From: JBARCX01 sp049794535
GTDB lineage: Bacteria > Pseudomonadota > Gammaproteobacteria > Xanthomonadales > Rhodanobacteraceae
Reading direction: 5' to 3'
DNA length: 14,461 nt
Assembly (NCBI GenBank): GCA_049794535.1
Contig: JBARCX010000336.1
Location: forward strand, 1-14,461
Position 1 is the stretch's first letter, and every line of letters starts with the position of its first letter. The notes below the pieces were generated by a model that saw only the letters and a program-made list of their open reading frames with translations, made no database searches and was not told the origin of the DNA. The translations under genes were made by a program, and so were the position numbers. Positions 6,518 through 14,461 of this stretch are shown piece by piece.

Positions 6518-8131
6518 ATGCCAAAGCCCCACCCTTTTCTGCGCGGCATTGTTGCCGGTTGCTTCGTTGCCATGTTCAGCGCACTCGCTTGCTCTGCACA
6601 CGCCCAGTCGACGCCAGCCCATCGCGATGCACAGACAGTCGCGACCCATGACGAACCATCATCGGGCCAGCCGTCATCAGGTGTCTGGTACGAAATCTTC
6701 GTACGTAGTTGGTACGACACCAGTGGTGATGGCATCGGTGATTTGAATGGCGTCACCGCCAAGCTCGACTACCTGCAATCGCTGGGCGTCAGTGGTATCT
6801 GGCTGATGCCGATCAATCCGTCGCCCAGCTATCACGGCTACGACATTACCGATTACTACGGCATCAATCCGCAGTACGGCACCATGCACGATTTCGAGCA
6901 CCTGCTGGCCGAAGCGCACAAGCGCGGCATCAAGGTGATCATGGATCTGGTGATCAACCACACCAGCATTGAGCACCCGTGGTTCAAGGCAGGGCTGGAT
7001 CCGAATAACCGCTATCACGGCTGGTACGGCTGGGCGGACAAATACACCGATCTCGACACGCTCAGCGCTACCGGCGTCAACGCGTGGCACGCCGCGGGTA
7101 AGCAACAGTTCCTTGGCATCTTCGCGCCGATGATGCCGGACCTGAATTACGACAATCCGGCCGTGCGCGCGGAAATGGTCAACGTTGGCCGCTACTGGTT
7201 GCGCAAGGGCGTCGATGGCTTCCGGCTGGATGCGGCGCAGCATATCTATGACGATCTGCAATCGGACGTCGATGATCCTGCCGTACTGAAGAAAAACATC
7301 GCATGGTGGACCGAGTTCCGGCAGGGCATCGATACCGTGAACCCACACGCCTACGTGGTGGGTGAAGTAACCAGGCCATCGGCTACCGAGCTGGCGCCGT
7401 ACTTCAAGCCGCTGGATGCCGTATTCAACTTCCCGCTGGCGGTGCAGCTGATCGATGCCGCCCGCCACGAGCGCAACGAGAGTCTTGCTGTCATCCTTGA
7501 GCATACTTACACCACGTATCGTGCAGCGACCGGCGGCCGTCTCGACGACGCGCCGTTCCTGTCCAACCACGACCAGGAGCGTGTGATGAGTCAGCTTGAG
7601 GGCGATCCACAGCACATGCGGACAGCGGCAGCGATGCTGTTGACGCTGCCGGGCCAGCCGTTCATCTACTACGGCGAAGAGCTCGGTATGCGCGGGGAGA
7701 AGCCGGACGAACACCTGCGCGAACCGATGCGCTGGTATCGCGACGGCAAGGGCACAGGCGAGCCGCAGTGGGAAGGCTGGAGCACCCACGATGGTGCCGC
7801 CGTTTCGGTTCAGGCGGAGCAGGCAGATCCCGCTTCACTGTTGCATTACTACACGGCGCTGATCCATTGGCGTAGCGAGATCAGTGCCCTGCGCGACGGC
7901 AGTTTCCGCGTCTATCCGGAAGCGAACGACCATCTGGTGGCATGGCAGCGCGCCGACGCCCAGGGCACGGTACTGGTGGTGCATAACCTATCGGCTACGC
8001 CGCAGTCGATGCCGCTGGATGTACCTGGCGAGCCGCATTTCAGCAAGGTGCTGCGCCAGACCGGTAGCGGCGCCGAAGTGCGCAACGACAGCGTTGAGCT
8101 TCCTCCCTACAGCAGCGTGATCCTGCAATGA
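6518..8131 (+). CDS. Exported alpha-amylase-like glycoside hydrolase family 13
   Basis: Expected to cut alpha-1,4 links of maltodextrins in the periplasm or at the cell surface. The 537-residue product has a signal peptide (hydrophobic core about 10-23) with a likely cut at SAHA-Q (29/30). A cysteine at 25 makes a lipoprotein possible, although LAC is a poor lipobox. The barrel starts at GVWYEIFVRSWYD, followed by DTSGDGIGDLNG, HGYDITDYYGI and DLVINHTS. The catalytic set is D238 (GFRLDAAQ), E283 (VVGEVT) and D352 (SNHDQERV), and domain C follows. The YEIFVRS opening recalls the GH13_36 intermediate group, so amylase, neopullulanase or cyclomaltodextrinase-like specificity all remain possible. 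GGGAGG sits five bases before the ATG. The stop overlaps the next start as ATGA, making this the first gene of a coupled operon. Confidence 0.88.
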   Translation: MPKPHPFLRGIVAGCFVAMFSALACSAHAQSTPAHRDAQTVATHDEPSSGQPSSGVWYEIFVRSWYDTSGDGIGDLNGVTAKLDYLQSLGVSGIWLMPINPSPSYHGYDITDYYGINPQYGTMHDFEHLLAEAHKRGIKVIMDLVINHTSIEHPWFKAGLDPNNRYHGWYGWADKYTDLDTLSATGVNAWHAAGKQQFLGIFAPMMPDLNYDNPAVRAEMVNVGRYWLRKGVDGFRLDAAQHIYDDLQSDVDDPAVLKKNIAWWTEFRQGIDTVNPHAYVVGEVTRPSATELAPYFKPLDAVFNFPLAVQLIDAARHERNESLAVILEHTYTTYRAATGGRLDDAPFLSNHDQERVMSQLEGDPQHMRTAAAMLLTLPGQPFIYYGEELGMRGEKPDEHLREPMRWYRDGKGTGEPQWEGWSTHDGAAVSVQAEQADPASLLHYYTALIHWRSEISALRDGSFRVYPEANDHLVAWQRADAQGTVLVVHNLSATPQSMPLDVPGEPHFSKVLRQTGSGAEVRNDSVELPPYSSVILQ

Positions 8132-10521
8132 GCCATCGTTATCGATCGGCGACTCTTTGCACCGCACTTGCTCTTGCTGGACTGTTTTCGACGTTGGCTG
8201 TGAGAGCCGATTTCGCCGAGCCTCCGCCGATGGCCGTCCATCTCGATGCCAATGGGATGACCATCGACAAAGGCTCAGGGACGGCGGGGGTGCCGCTCGC
8301 GATTCACTTCGACGGCACCGGCATCGTGCATGTGCGGAGTGGCGCCATCGGGCAGCCCGCGCTCGTACTCGATCCGCATAGCGAACAACTGCATGCGCCT
8401 GTACAGGTGCGTGAGGATGCTCATTCAGTGACGATGAGGTCCGGACAGCTCACGGCAACCTGGAGTAAGGACCGCCGCGACTTAAGCGTGGATGATGCCA
8501 GCGGCCACCATCTGCTTACCTTCAACCCGCTTACGTTGAGTGAGGGGAAAATCGCTCTGATGCATGCACAGAGCGATGCGCTGTATGGCATCCACGGTTT
8601 CAACAACGCCGACCCAGCCACCGCCGGTCTGCTGAGGTCCGGTAATCAGCTGGCTAAGGCGGGTGAACAGGGCAATGCCGGGGCACCGTTCGTGTGGAGC
8701 ACGGCGGGTTATGGCGTGTTGTTGGGCACTGACGACAACGTCGACTTCAACCTCGATCCCACACGTATCGATATCGACGTAAAAGCCAAGGTCGCTCAGG
8801 CGAAATCGGTGGTGGATTTCTACATCCTCGTCGGTCATCCGCACGAACTATTCGCCGAACTCGCACAGCTCAGCGGCCATGCACCCCTGTTCCCGAAATG
8901 GGCGCTGGGCTTCATGAACAGCCAGTGGGGTATCGATCAGAAAGAGCTGCTGAGTATCACCAACACCTATCGCGCCAAGCACATTCCCGTCGACAATTTC
9001 ATCTTCGACTTCGACTGGAAAGCATGGGGTCAGGACAACTACGGCGAGTTTCGTTGGAATGCGACCAAGTTTCCCGATGGCCCCAACGGCAAACTGAAGG
9101 CGGAACTGGATAGCCGTGGCCTGCATATGAGCGGCATCATGAAGCCGCGTATCCATGTCGATACGGTGGAAGGGCGCTACGCCACGGCACACAATCTCTG
9201 GGTCTCCGGAAAGCCCACGAGCACCGACTATTTCTCGTTCAAGCCGGTACGCGATATCGATTTCGATTTACCGGCAGCGCGCGCATGGTTCTTCAACGAT
9301 GCGCTGAAGCACTCCTTCGATACCGGCATCGTGGGCTGGTGGAATGACGAGGCGGACGACACAGACAGCAATACCCAGTTCATGAATATGCAGCGCGCGA
9401 TTTACGACGGCCAGCGCGCGTATTCATCGTTGCGTGCGTGGTCGATCAATCGCAACTTCTGGTTGGGTTCGCAGCGCTACGCCTATGGCCTGTGGTCGGG
9501 CGACATCCTCACCGGCTTCGCCAGCATGGCCGGACAACGCCAGCGCATGTTGAGTGCGATCAATCTCGGTGCGATGGAGTGGGGCATGGATGGCGGCGGT
9601 TTCGTGGGCCATCCAAGCGATGAGAACTATGCGCGCTGGATCGAATTCGGTGCGTTCACGCCGATCTTCCGAGTGCACGGTACATCCGGCGAGAAGCGCC
9701 AACCGTGGCACTACGGTCTGATCGCCGAGAAAGCGGCCACCAAGGCGATTCGTCTGCGCTATGCACTGATCCCGTACATCTATGCCAGCGAGCATGCGAA
9801 CCATGTGCGTGGTGTGGGCATGGTTCGTCCGCTGATTTTCGATTATCCGGACGATCCGCAGGTGCGTAACGATGTGGATGCGTGGATGTTCGGCGACAGC
9901 CTGCTGGTGGCGCCTGTGGTCGAGCAAGGGCAAACCGTCAAGCACATCTATCTACCGGCAGGTCGCTGGGTCGACTGGTTCAAGGGTACGGTGTATCAAG
10001 GTGGTCGCACTATCGATTATCCGATCGATAGCACGCATTGGGCCGACATCCCGCTGTTTATCCGCGATGGCGCGATCATTCCTACCCAGGAAGCTATGGA
10101 TTACGTGGGTGAACATCCGGTCGTTGCGCTCGATGTGGATGTGTTTCCTTCCGACACGCTCAGTTACTTCGACTACTACGACGATGACGGCAAGACCTAC
10201 GCTTACGAACACGGCGACTTTTTCACTCAGCATCTAAGCACGCAACACCAGGGCGATGCGGTGGTGTTTAACGTCGATGCGCCAGGCGGCACGTTCAAAC
10301 CAGCGTTGAAGTATTACCTGGTGAAGATGCACGGCGTTGCGGCCGCATCGGTGACTGCAGGGCAGGGTGAGTTGAAGCATGCTGCGAATCTTGAGGCGTT
10401 ACGTGCCGGCGATGGCGAAGGCTGGGCGATCGGTAGCGACCGCTATGGCCCGGTGACCTGGGTCAAGCTTGCCGCTGGTATAGCGCAACAGGTGACGCTG
10501 CATGCTGCCGCGACGCATTGA
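8128..10521 (+). CDS. Exported glycoside hydrolase family 31 enzyme (alpha-glucosidase or alpha-glucosyltransferase)
   Basis: A retaining enzyme on alpha-glucosidic links, expected in the periplasm or attached to the envelope. The 797-residue protein has a signal peptide (core about 9-24, cut near VRA at 27), an N-terminal beta-sandwich, a TIM barrel from about 255 (PLFPKWALGFMNSQWG) and C-terminal beta-domains. The probable nucleophile is D407 (GWWNDEAD) and the acid/base D459 (LWSGD, after FWLGSQRY). The usual glutamate three residues after the nucleophile is aspartate here (D410), a change known in some GH31 groups. Length and export recall Cellvibrio Agd31B, an alpha-transglucosylase, but specificity cannot be read from sequence. 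An alpha-xylosidase is less likely beside amylase-like genes. Its start overlaps the preceding stop as ATGA and no good ribosome site is seen, so translation is probably coupled. Confidence 0.88.
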   Translation: MSHRYRSATLCTALALAGLFSTLAVRADFAEPPPMAVHLDANGMTIDKGSGTAGVPLAIHFDGTGIVHVRSGAIGQPALVLDPHSEQLHAPVQVREDAHSVTMRSGQLTATWSKDRRDLSVDDASGHHLLTFNPLTLSEGKIALMHAQSDALYGIHGFNNADPATAGLLRSGNQLAKAGEQGNAGAPFVWSTAGYGVLLGTDDNVDFNLDPTRIDIDVKAKVAQAKSVVDFYILVGHPHELFAELAQLSGHAPLFPKWALGFMNSQWGIDQKELLSITNTYRAKHIPVDNFIFDFDWKAWGQDNYGEFRWNATKFPDGPNGKLKAELDSRGLHMSGIMKPRIHVDTVEGRYATAHNLWVSGKPTSTDYFSFKPVRDIDFDLPAARAWFFNDALKHSFDTGIVGWWNDEADDTDSNTQFMNMQRAIYDGQRAYSSLRAWSINRNFWLGSQRYAYGLWSGDILTGFASMAGQRQRMLSAINLGAMEWGMDGGGFVGHPSDENYARWIEFGAFTPIFRVHGTSGEKRQPWHYGLIAEKAATKAIRLRYALIPYIYASEHANHVRGVGMVRPLIFDYPDDPQVRNDVDAWMFGDSLLVAPVVEQGQTVKHIYLPAGRWVDWFKGTVYQGGRTIDYPIDSTHWADIPLFIRDGAIIPTQEAMDYVGEHPVVALDVDVFPSDTLSYFDYYDDDGKTYAYEHGDFFTQHLSTQHQGDAVVFNVDAPGGTFKPALKYYLVKMHGVAAASVTAGQGELKHAANLEALRAGDGEGWAIGSDRYGPVTWVKLAAGIAQQVTLHAAATH

Positions 10522-12872
10522 TGATGTCAGCGCAACGTCTTCCCTCATCGTCATCCCGGCGTAGGCCGGGATCCAGTGGCCTGATCCTATGGTGTCGCCA
10601 CTGGATTCCGGCCTACGCCGGAATGACGAGTAGGTGGGCACGATGTTTCCCCCATGTGCTCGCGCTATTGATGTTTGTTCTGGCCATGAAGGTGTCAGCA
10701 TCGACTGCGACACCACCGACCTGGAACAACCAGCTCGAATGGCACGGACAGACCGCCACGATGACGCAGGCACCTGATGGCGCCTTCGTATTACGAGGTC
10801 CCTTCGGCGAGCGGAAGATTGGTGCGCAAACGTCCACCGTGCATACCGCCAGTCCATTGTTTGATGGCCTATTCGCGATGGCGCAGGACGATCTGCAGCA
10901 GAACTCGGTACAGGCGATTCGCGATGATGCCTTCGATCACGGCGAACCGATTGCCTGCGCCTGTTTCGAGACGGGTGCAAAGTGGCATTTCGTGTGGACA
11001 CGAGATCTGTCTTATTCGATCGATCTTGGTTTATGGCGATTTGATCCGGAACGCGCCAAGACGTCGCTCCTCTTCAAACTTTCTGATGTACGCGAACCCT
11101 CGGCACCAGCCGGTTTGTATCCGATGCAGGATACCGGCTCGGGTGGCAGCTGGCCGATCAGTACAGACCGGATCGTGTGGTTCCTCGGCGCACAGCATGT
11201 GCACGACCCGGCGTTCGATGAGCAGGTGCGACGCACCTTGAGCGATACGCTCGCGCAGGATCGTCTGTACGCGTTCGACTCGGCATTCGGTTTGTATCGC
11301 GGCGAAACTTCGTTCCTCGACTGGCGCGAGCAGAGTTATCCCGAGTGGACGGCGAACAATGTCACCTTCATTGCACAATCGTTCGCGCTGTCCACCAATG
11401 TGCTGCATTACCAGGCACTGCGTCTTGCAGAGCATCTTGCTACCGCACATGGCGATGTGCGTGCGGCGGATTACCGCTCACAGGCCGACGCGTTGAAGCG
11501 GGCCATCAATCAATATTTCTGGCGCGCCGATCGCGGCGAGTACATGAGCTACATCGGCGGCGATGGCATGCCTGTCGAAGCGTACGACTTGCTGGGTATA
11601 TCGCTGGCGATCATCAGTGGTGTGGCCGATCCCGAACGTGCACGACAGGCGCTGGCGCACTATCCGACCTGGCCTGCGGGTAGTCCGGTGATCTGGCCGG
11701 AGCGTGCCGATCAACCGATCTACCACAATCGTACGATCTGGCCGTTCGTCAGCGCGTATGCGTTGCGCGCCGCGCGTGCAGTGAACGATCCGGAGCGGAT
11801 TGCACACGAGCTGCGCTCGTTGATGCGCGGTGCCGCGCTGGCTGGATCGAACATGGAGAACTTCGAGCTGACCACGCAATCGGTGCATGTCGACGATGGC
11901 AAGTTGAGCGGTCCGGTGGTCGATTCGCCGCGGCAGCTATGGTCGGTGGCTGGTTATCTAAATATGGTGATCGAAGGTGTCTTCGGCGTGAGTGACGGCT
12001 CACGTATCGAACCGAAGTTGCCCGTGTCGCTGGTGCCGATGTTGTTTGGCGACAAGGATCGCATCAGCCTGCAGTTGCATGATTTTCGCATCACATTGCG
12101 ACGTCCCGCGGAGATCCACGGCAACCTTCTGGTGGCCGATGGAGACGATCAGCAACGACATGGCAACGACATCGAGATTCAGTTGAAGGCGATCCAGATC
12201 GATGCTTTGCCGCTGCGTGCCGATGCACCGCTTTATGCACCAGCGACGCCGCCCGCACCCACCGTGGACGCCAACGGAAAGCAGTGGATTGTCCGCATGC
12301 CTGGCAAGGGCATGCTTTACATCAATGGCCAATCACAGCATGCGATTGATGGCGTGGCGAGTGTGCCTAGGTTGCCGACCCAGCAATGTTTCAGCGTCAC
12401 GAGCGTGGATAAATCGGGCATTGAGTCGTTGCCCAGTATGAGTGTATGCAAGGGCGATAGCGCATCCATCGGTGGCACTTGGCCACGAGCATGGATGGCG
12501 CCTTCCGAGGGGAGCTTCCAGGTCACATTGAATTACGCGAATGACCACGGCCCGATTAATACCGGCATTACCGCAACGGCCAAACAACTCCAGGTGCGCT
12601 GCGATGGCAGCGGTGTGCAGAACATACCCATCGTGATGCCACATAGCGTGGGTATACAGCTTTCGACCACCGGCATGTTCAGCGCACATGCCGGTGCGCA
12701 TTGCAGTTTCGAACTGCAGCAGGGCTTCAATATGAGTTTCCTGAGTCACTTCGCGCATTACACAAGTGGTCAGGGGGGAATGGATGGGCCACGCAACGAT
12801 GCGCGTATCGGTGACCTATTGATCACGCCGATGAATGCGACTGCGATCAAGACAGCGAGCAAGCAGCCATGA
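10521..12872 (+). CDS. Exported six-hairpin (alpha/alpha)6-barrel glycosidase-like protein, family not recognised
   Basis: The 783-residue product looks like an exported (alpha/alpha)6 glycosidase of the broad group holding GH15, GH63 and glycogen-debranching domains. I cannot assign a CAZy family. Landmarks (numbering from this ATG) are FVWTRDLSYS (about 157-166), ISTDRIVWFLGA (about 213-224), FLDWREQSYPEW (about 265-276), PVEAYDLLGISLA and a late VVDSPRQLWSVAGY; acidic residues in these are catalytic candidates. After the barrel (to about 490) come a beta-rich region, an Fn3-like part (about 580-645) and a jelly-roll-like end that may bind carbohydrate. The signal-peptide core is at about 45-57, unusually far in, because a REP-like palindrome supplies the preceding codons. 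The ATG at 10521 overlaps the GH31 stop as TGATG. The ATG at 10623, inside the repeat, would give a normal signal peptide (749 residues) and may be the start actually used. The stop overlaps the transporter start. Confidence 0.75.
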   Translation: MMSAQRLPSSSSRRRPGSSGLILWCRHWIPAYAGMTSRWARCFPHVLALLMFVLAMKVSASTATPPTWNNQLEWHGQTATMTQAPDGAFVLRGPFGERKIGAQTSTVHTASPLFDGLFAMAQDDLQQNSVQAIRDDAFDHGEPIACACFETGAKWHFVWTRDLSYSIDLGLWRFDPERAKTSLLFKLSDVREPSAPAGLYPMQDTGSGGSWPISTDRIVWFLGAQHVHDPAFDEQVRRTLSDTLAQDRLYAFDSAFGLYRGETSFLDWREQSYPEWTANNVTFIAQSFALSTNVLHYQALRLAEHLATAHGDVRAADYRSQADALKRAINQYFWRADRGEYMSYIGGDGMPVEAYDLLGISLAIISGVADPERARQALAHYPTWPAGSPVIWPERADQPIYHNRTIWPFVSAYALRAARAVNDPERIAHELRSLMRGAALAGSNMENFELTTQSVHVDDGKLSGPVVDSPRQLWSVAGYLNMVIEGVFGVSDGSRIEPKLPVSLVPMLFGDKDRISLQLHDFRITLRRPAEIHGNLLVADGDDQQRHGNDIEIQLKAIQIDALPLRADAPLYAPATPPAPTVDANGKQWIVRMPGKGMLYINGQSQHAIDGVASVPRLPTQQCFSVTSVDKSGIESLPSMSVCKGDSASIGGTWPRAWMAPSEGSFQVTLNYANDHGPINTGITATAKQLQVRCDGSGVQNIPIVMPHSVGIQLSTTGMFSAHAGAHCSFELQQGFNMSFLSHFAHYTSGQGGMDGPRNDARIGDLLITPMNATAIKTASKQP
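10549..10628. repeat. REP/MITE-like palindrome inside the 5' end of the six-hairpin gene
   Basis: An 80-bp element has 32-base arms (10549-10580 and 10597-10628) that match at 30 positions around a 16-base centre. The ends are CGTCAT and ATGACG, and each arm contains a smaller palindrome of the form CCGGC-GTA-GGCCGG. Its architecture is that of the dispersed REP or REP-doublet elements common in Xanthomonadales and other Proteobacteria, which are moved by RAYT transposases encoded elsewhere. Unlike most such elements it lies inside an open reading frame, which it keeps open, and its right arm carries the ATG at 10623. Confidence 0.85.
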
Positions 12873-14350
12873 GCCGCAAGCCTGCCCTGTCGTTCTGGCA
12901 GATCTGGAACATGTGTTTTGGTTTTCTCGGCATCCAGTTCGGCTTTGCACTGCAGAACGCCAACGTCAGTCGCATCTTCCAGACACTGGGTGCTGATGTC
13001 ACCGATATTCCGGCGCTGTGGATTGCGGCGCCACTGACCGGTTTGATCGTGCAACCAATCATCGGCCATCTCTCCGACCATACCTGGGGAAGGCTGGGGC
13101 GGCGTCGGCCGTACTTTTTGATCGGCGCGGTGCTGACGACGCTGGCCTTGCTATGGATGCCAAACGCACCGGTGCTGTGGGTGGCGGCGGGGTTGCTGTG
13201 GATCATGGATGCATCGATCAATATTTCGATGGAGCCGTTCCGCGCTTTCGTTGGCGATCAGTTGCCCGCGCGGCAACGGCCACTCGGTTACGCATTGCAG
13301 AGTTTCTTTATAGGTGCTGGTGCGGTGGTGGCTTCCGCATTGCCATCGCTACTGGACTGGTTTGGCGTTAGTAACGTACCGGGCCCCAGCGGTATTCCCG
13401 ACACGGTGAAATATGCGTTCTATGCTGGCGGTGCGGTATTGCTGAGTTCCGTGCTATGGACGATTTGCACGACTCGCGAATACCCGCCGGATACTTTGTT
13501 GGCTTTTGATGATGAAGCCGCCGTCGCCGTCTCGGAGCCTTCCCCGGATACGCTGGATCGACGTGCCGCGCGGAACAAGGGGGCGATCTGGGCCGTGATC
13601 GGTATCGTCGCGGCCGTGCTGATTGCGCATTTCAAGCTGGATCGCCAGTTGTATCTTTTGGCAGGTGGCCTGGTTGTGTATGGCTTCGCCGTGCTATGGC
13701 TAAGTCGCGCGCATGGCGGCAGCGGAATGGCTGCGCAGGTATTGGGCGACATGTACGCGATGCCAGAGGCCATGCGACGACTTGCATGGGTGCAGTTCTT
13801 CTCATGGTTCGCGATGTTCGCGATGTGGATCTACACCACACCTGGCGTGACGCAAGTGCAGTTCGGCAGCACTGATCCGCATTCGTTGGTCTACAACAAG
13901 GGTGCGAACTGGGTCGGGGTGTTGTTCGCTGCTTACAACGGTATCGCTGCGCTGGCGGCGATGGTGATTCCGTGGATGGTGCGTCGCTGGGGCCTGCGCG
14001 TAAGTCACTTGATCAATGTGTGGCTTGGTGGCGCGGGGCTGTTGTCGTTCGTGTTTATTCGCGATCCCGATTGGCTGCTGTTGTCGATGCTTGGCGTGGG
14101 TTTTGCCTGGGCGTCGATTCTGTCGTTGCCGTATGCGTTGCTATCGGACAATTTGCCTGCGAAGAAGATGGGCGTCTACATGGGCATCTTCAATTTCTTT
14201 ATTGTGATTCCGCAGTTGTTGGCGGCCAGTGTGTTGGGCGTGCTTTTGAAGTTGTTTTTTCATGGGCAGCCGATTTGGGCGTTGGCGTTGGGTGGGGCGA
14301 GTTTGATTGTTGCTGGGTTGTGTACGTTGAGGGTGCGTGAGCCGAGTTAG
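12869..14350 (+). CDS. MFS sugar transporter, GPH/SLC45-like (probable maltose or glucoside:proton symporter)
   Basis: An inner-membrane carrier of 493 residues with about 12 hydrophobic segments, likely importing the di- or oligosaccharide made by the exported enzymes, driven by protons. The MFS loop 2-3 motif is clear (GHLSDHTWGRLGRRR, 66-80). A charged stretch at about 205-235 fits the central cytoplasmic loop between helices 6 and 7. The opening SFWQIWNMCFGFLGIQFGFALQ and the late SDNLPAKKMGVYMGIFNF are typical of the plant-sucrose-carrier-like maltose transporters found in Xanthomonas and Caulobacter maltose loci. The start overlaps the six-hairpin stop as ATGA. Leucine codons change near the 3' end: from 14101 onward 13 of 16 are TTG, whereas CTG dominates earlier. 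The substrate is inferred from context. Confidence 0.88.
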   Translation: MSRKPALSFWQIWNMCFGFLGIQFGFALQNANVSRIFQTLGADVTDIPALWIAAPLTGLIVQPIIGHLSDHTWGRLGRRRPYFLIGAVLTTLALLWMPNAPVLWVAAGLLWIMDASINISMEPFRAFVGDQLPARQRPLGYALQSFFIGAGAVVASALPSLLDWFGVSNVPGPSGIPDTVKYAFYAGGAVLLSSVLWTICTTREYPPDTLLAFDDEAAVAVSEPSPDTLDRRAARNKGAIWAVIGIVAAVLIAHFKLDRQLYLLAGGLVVYGFAVLWLSRAHGGSGMAAQVLGDMYAMPEAMRRLAWVQFFSWFAMFAMWIYTTPGVTQVQFGSTDPHSLVYNKGANWVGVLFAAYNGIAALAAMVIPWMVRRWGLRVSHLINVWLGGAGLLSFVFIRDPDWLLLSMLGVGFAWASILSLPYALLSDNLPAKKMGVYMGIFNFFIVIPQLLAASVLGVLLKLFFHGQPIWALALGGASLIVAGLCTLRVREPS

Positions 14351-14461
14351 CTGTAGTTTTCTTTGCTTGTCGCCTTTGCGTAGGCAGGGGGCAGTGGGGT
14401 TGTCGCTTGGTTGTTGCGATATCGCCAGTGTGCCGCTTACGCAGCGGGCGTTTCGACCACC

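Noticed and set aside
6518..6605. Exported GH13 as a definite lipoprotein
   Set aside because: A cysteine occurs at residue 25, but the preceding residues lack the usual leucine at -3, and SAHA-Q is a good ordinary signal-peptidase site.
6677..7789. Antisense open frame of 370 codons within the exported GH13 gene
   Set aside because: The plus frame carries the whole GH13 catalytic set; the antisense product has no recognisable motif and no ribosome site I can support.
14351..14461. Terminator or new gene start after the transporter
   Set aside because: I found no stem of useful length followed by T's, and no supported start codon with a ribosome site in the last 111 bases.

Overview
The window reads as one chromosomal segment of a gammaproteobacterium of the order Xanthomonadales, probably near the Dyella/Rhodanobacter group. 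This rests on a TonB-dependent receptor of the Xanthomonas/Caulobacter type, a sugar locus without SusD, the Xanthomonas-like N-terminus of UvrD, fairly high GC, and a REP-like palindrome. The placement comes from protein resemblance alone.

Layout. The left part (1-2948) is all on the minus strand: a GH13 alpha-glucosidase with no signal peptide, a 72-residue membrane protein, and the N-terminal 314 codons of a UvrD helicase that runs off the left edge. A 462-bp divergent control region (2949-3410) follows. The rest is on the plus strand: a TonB-dependent receptor, a gap with hairpins, then four tightly packed genes. These are an exported GH13 amylase-like enzyme, an exported GH31 enzyme, an exported (alpha/alpha)6-barrel glycosidase-like protein and an MFS sugar transporter. 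The last four are joined by ATGA or TGATG stop/start overlaps.

How they could work together (inference). The receptor would bring an alpha-glucan or maltodextrin across the outer membrane. The GH13, GH31 and six-hairpin enzymes would trim it in the periplasm or at the cell surface. The MFS carrier would move the resulting small sugar across the inner membrane, and the cytoplasmic GH13 alpha-glucosidase would split it to glucose. An identical 16-bp near-palindrome of LacI-family type lies in front of each divergent arm, in the same orientation relative to its gene, so both arms are probably controlled by one regulator. No regulator gene is in the window.

The most unusual points are the paired operators, a REP-like palindrome lying in frame at the 5' end of the six-hairpin gene, that enzyme itself (family not recognised), extra cysteines in the receptor plug, and a 15-bp tandem repeat encoding the receptor's N-terminal linker.
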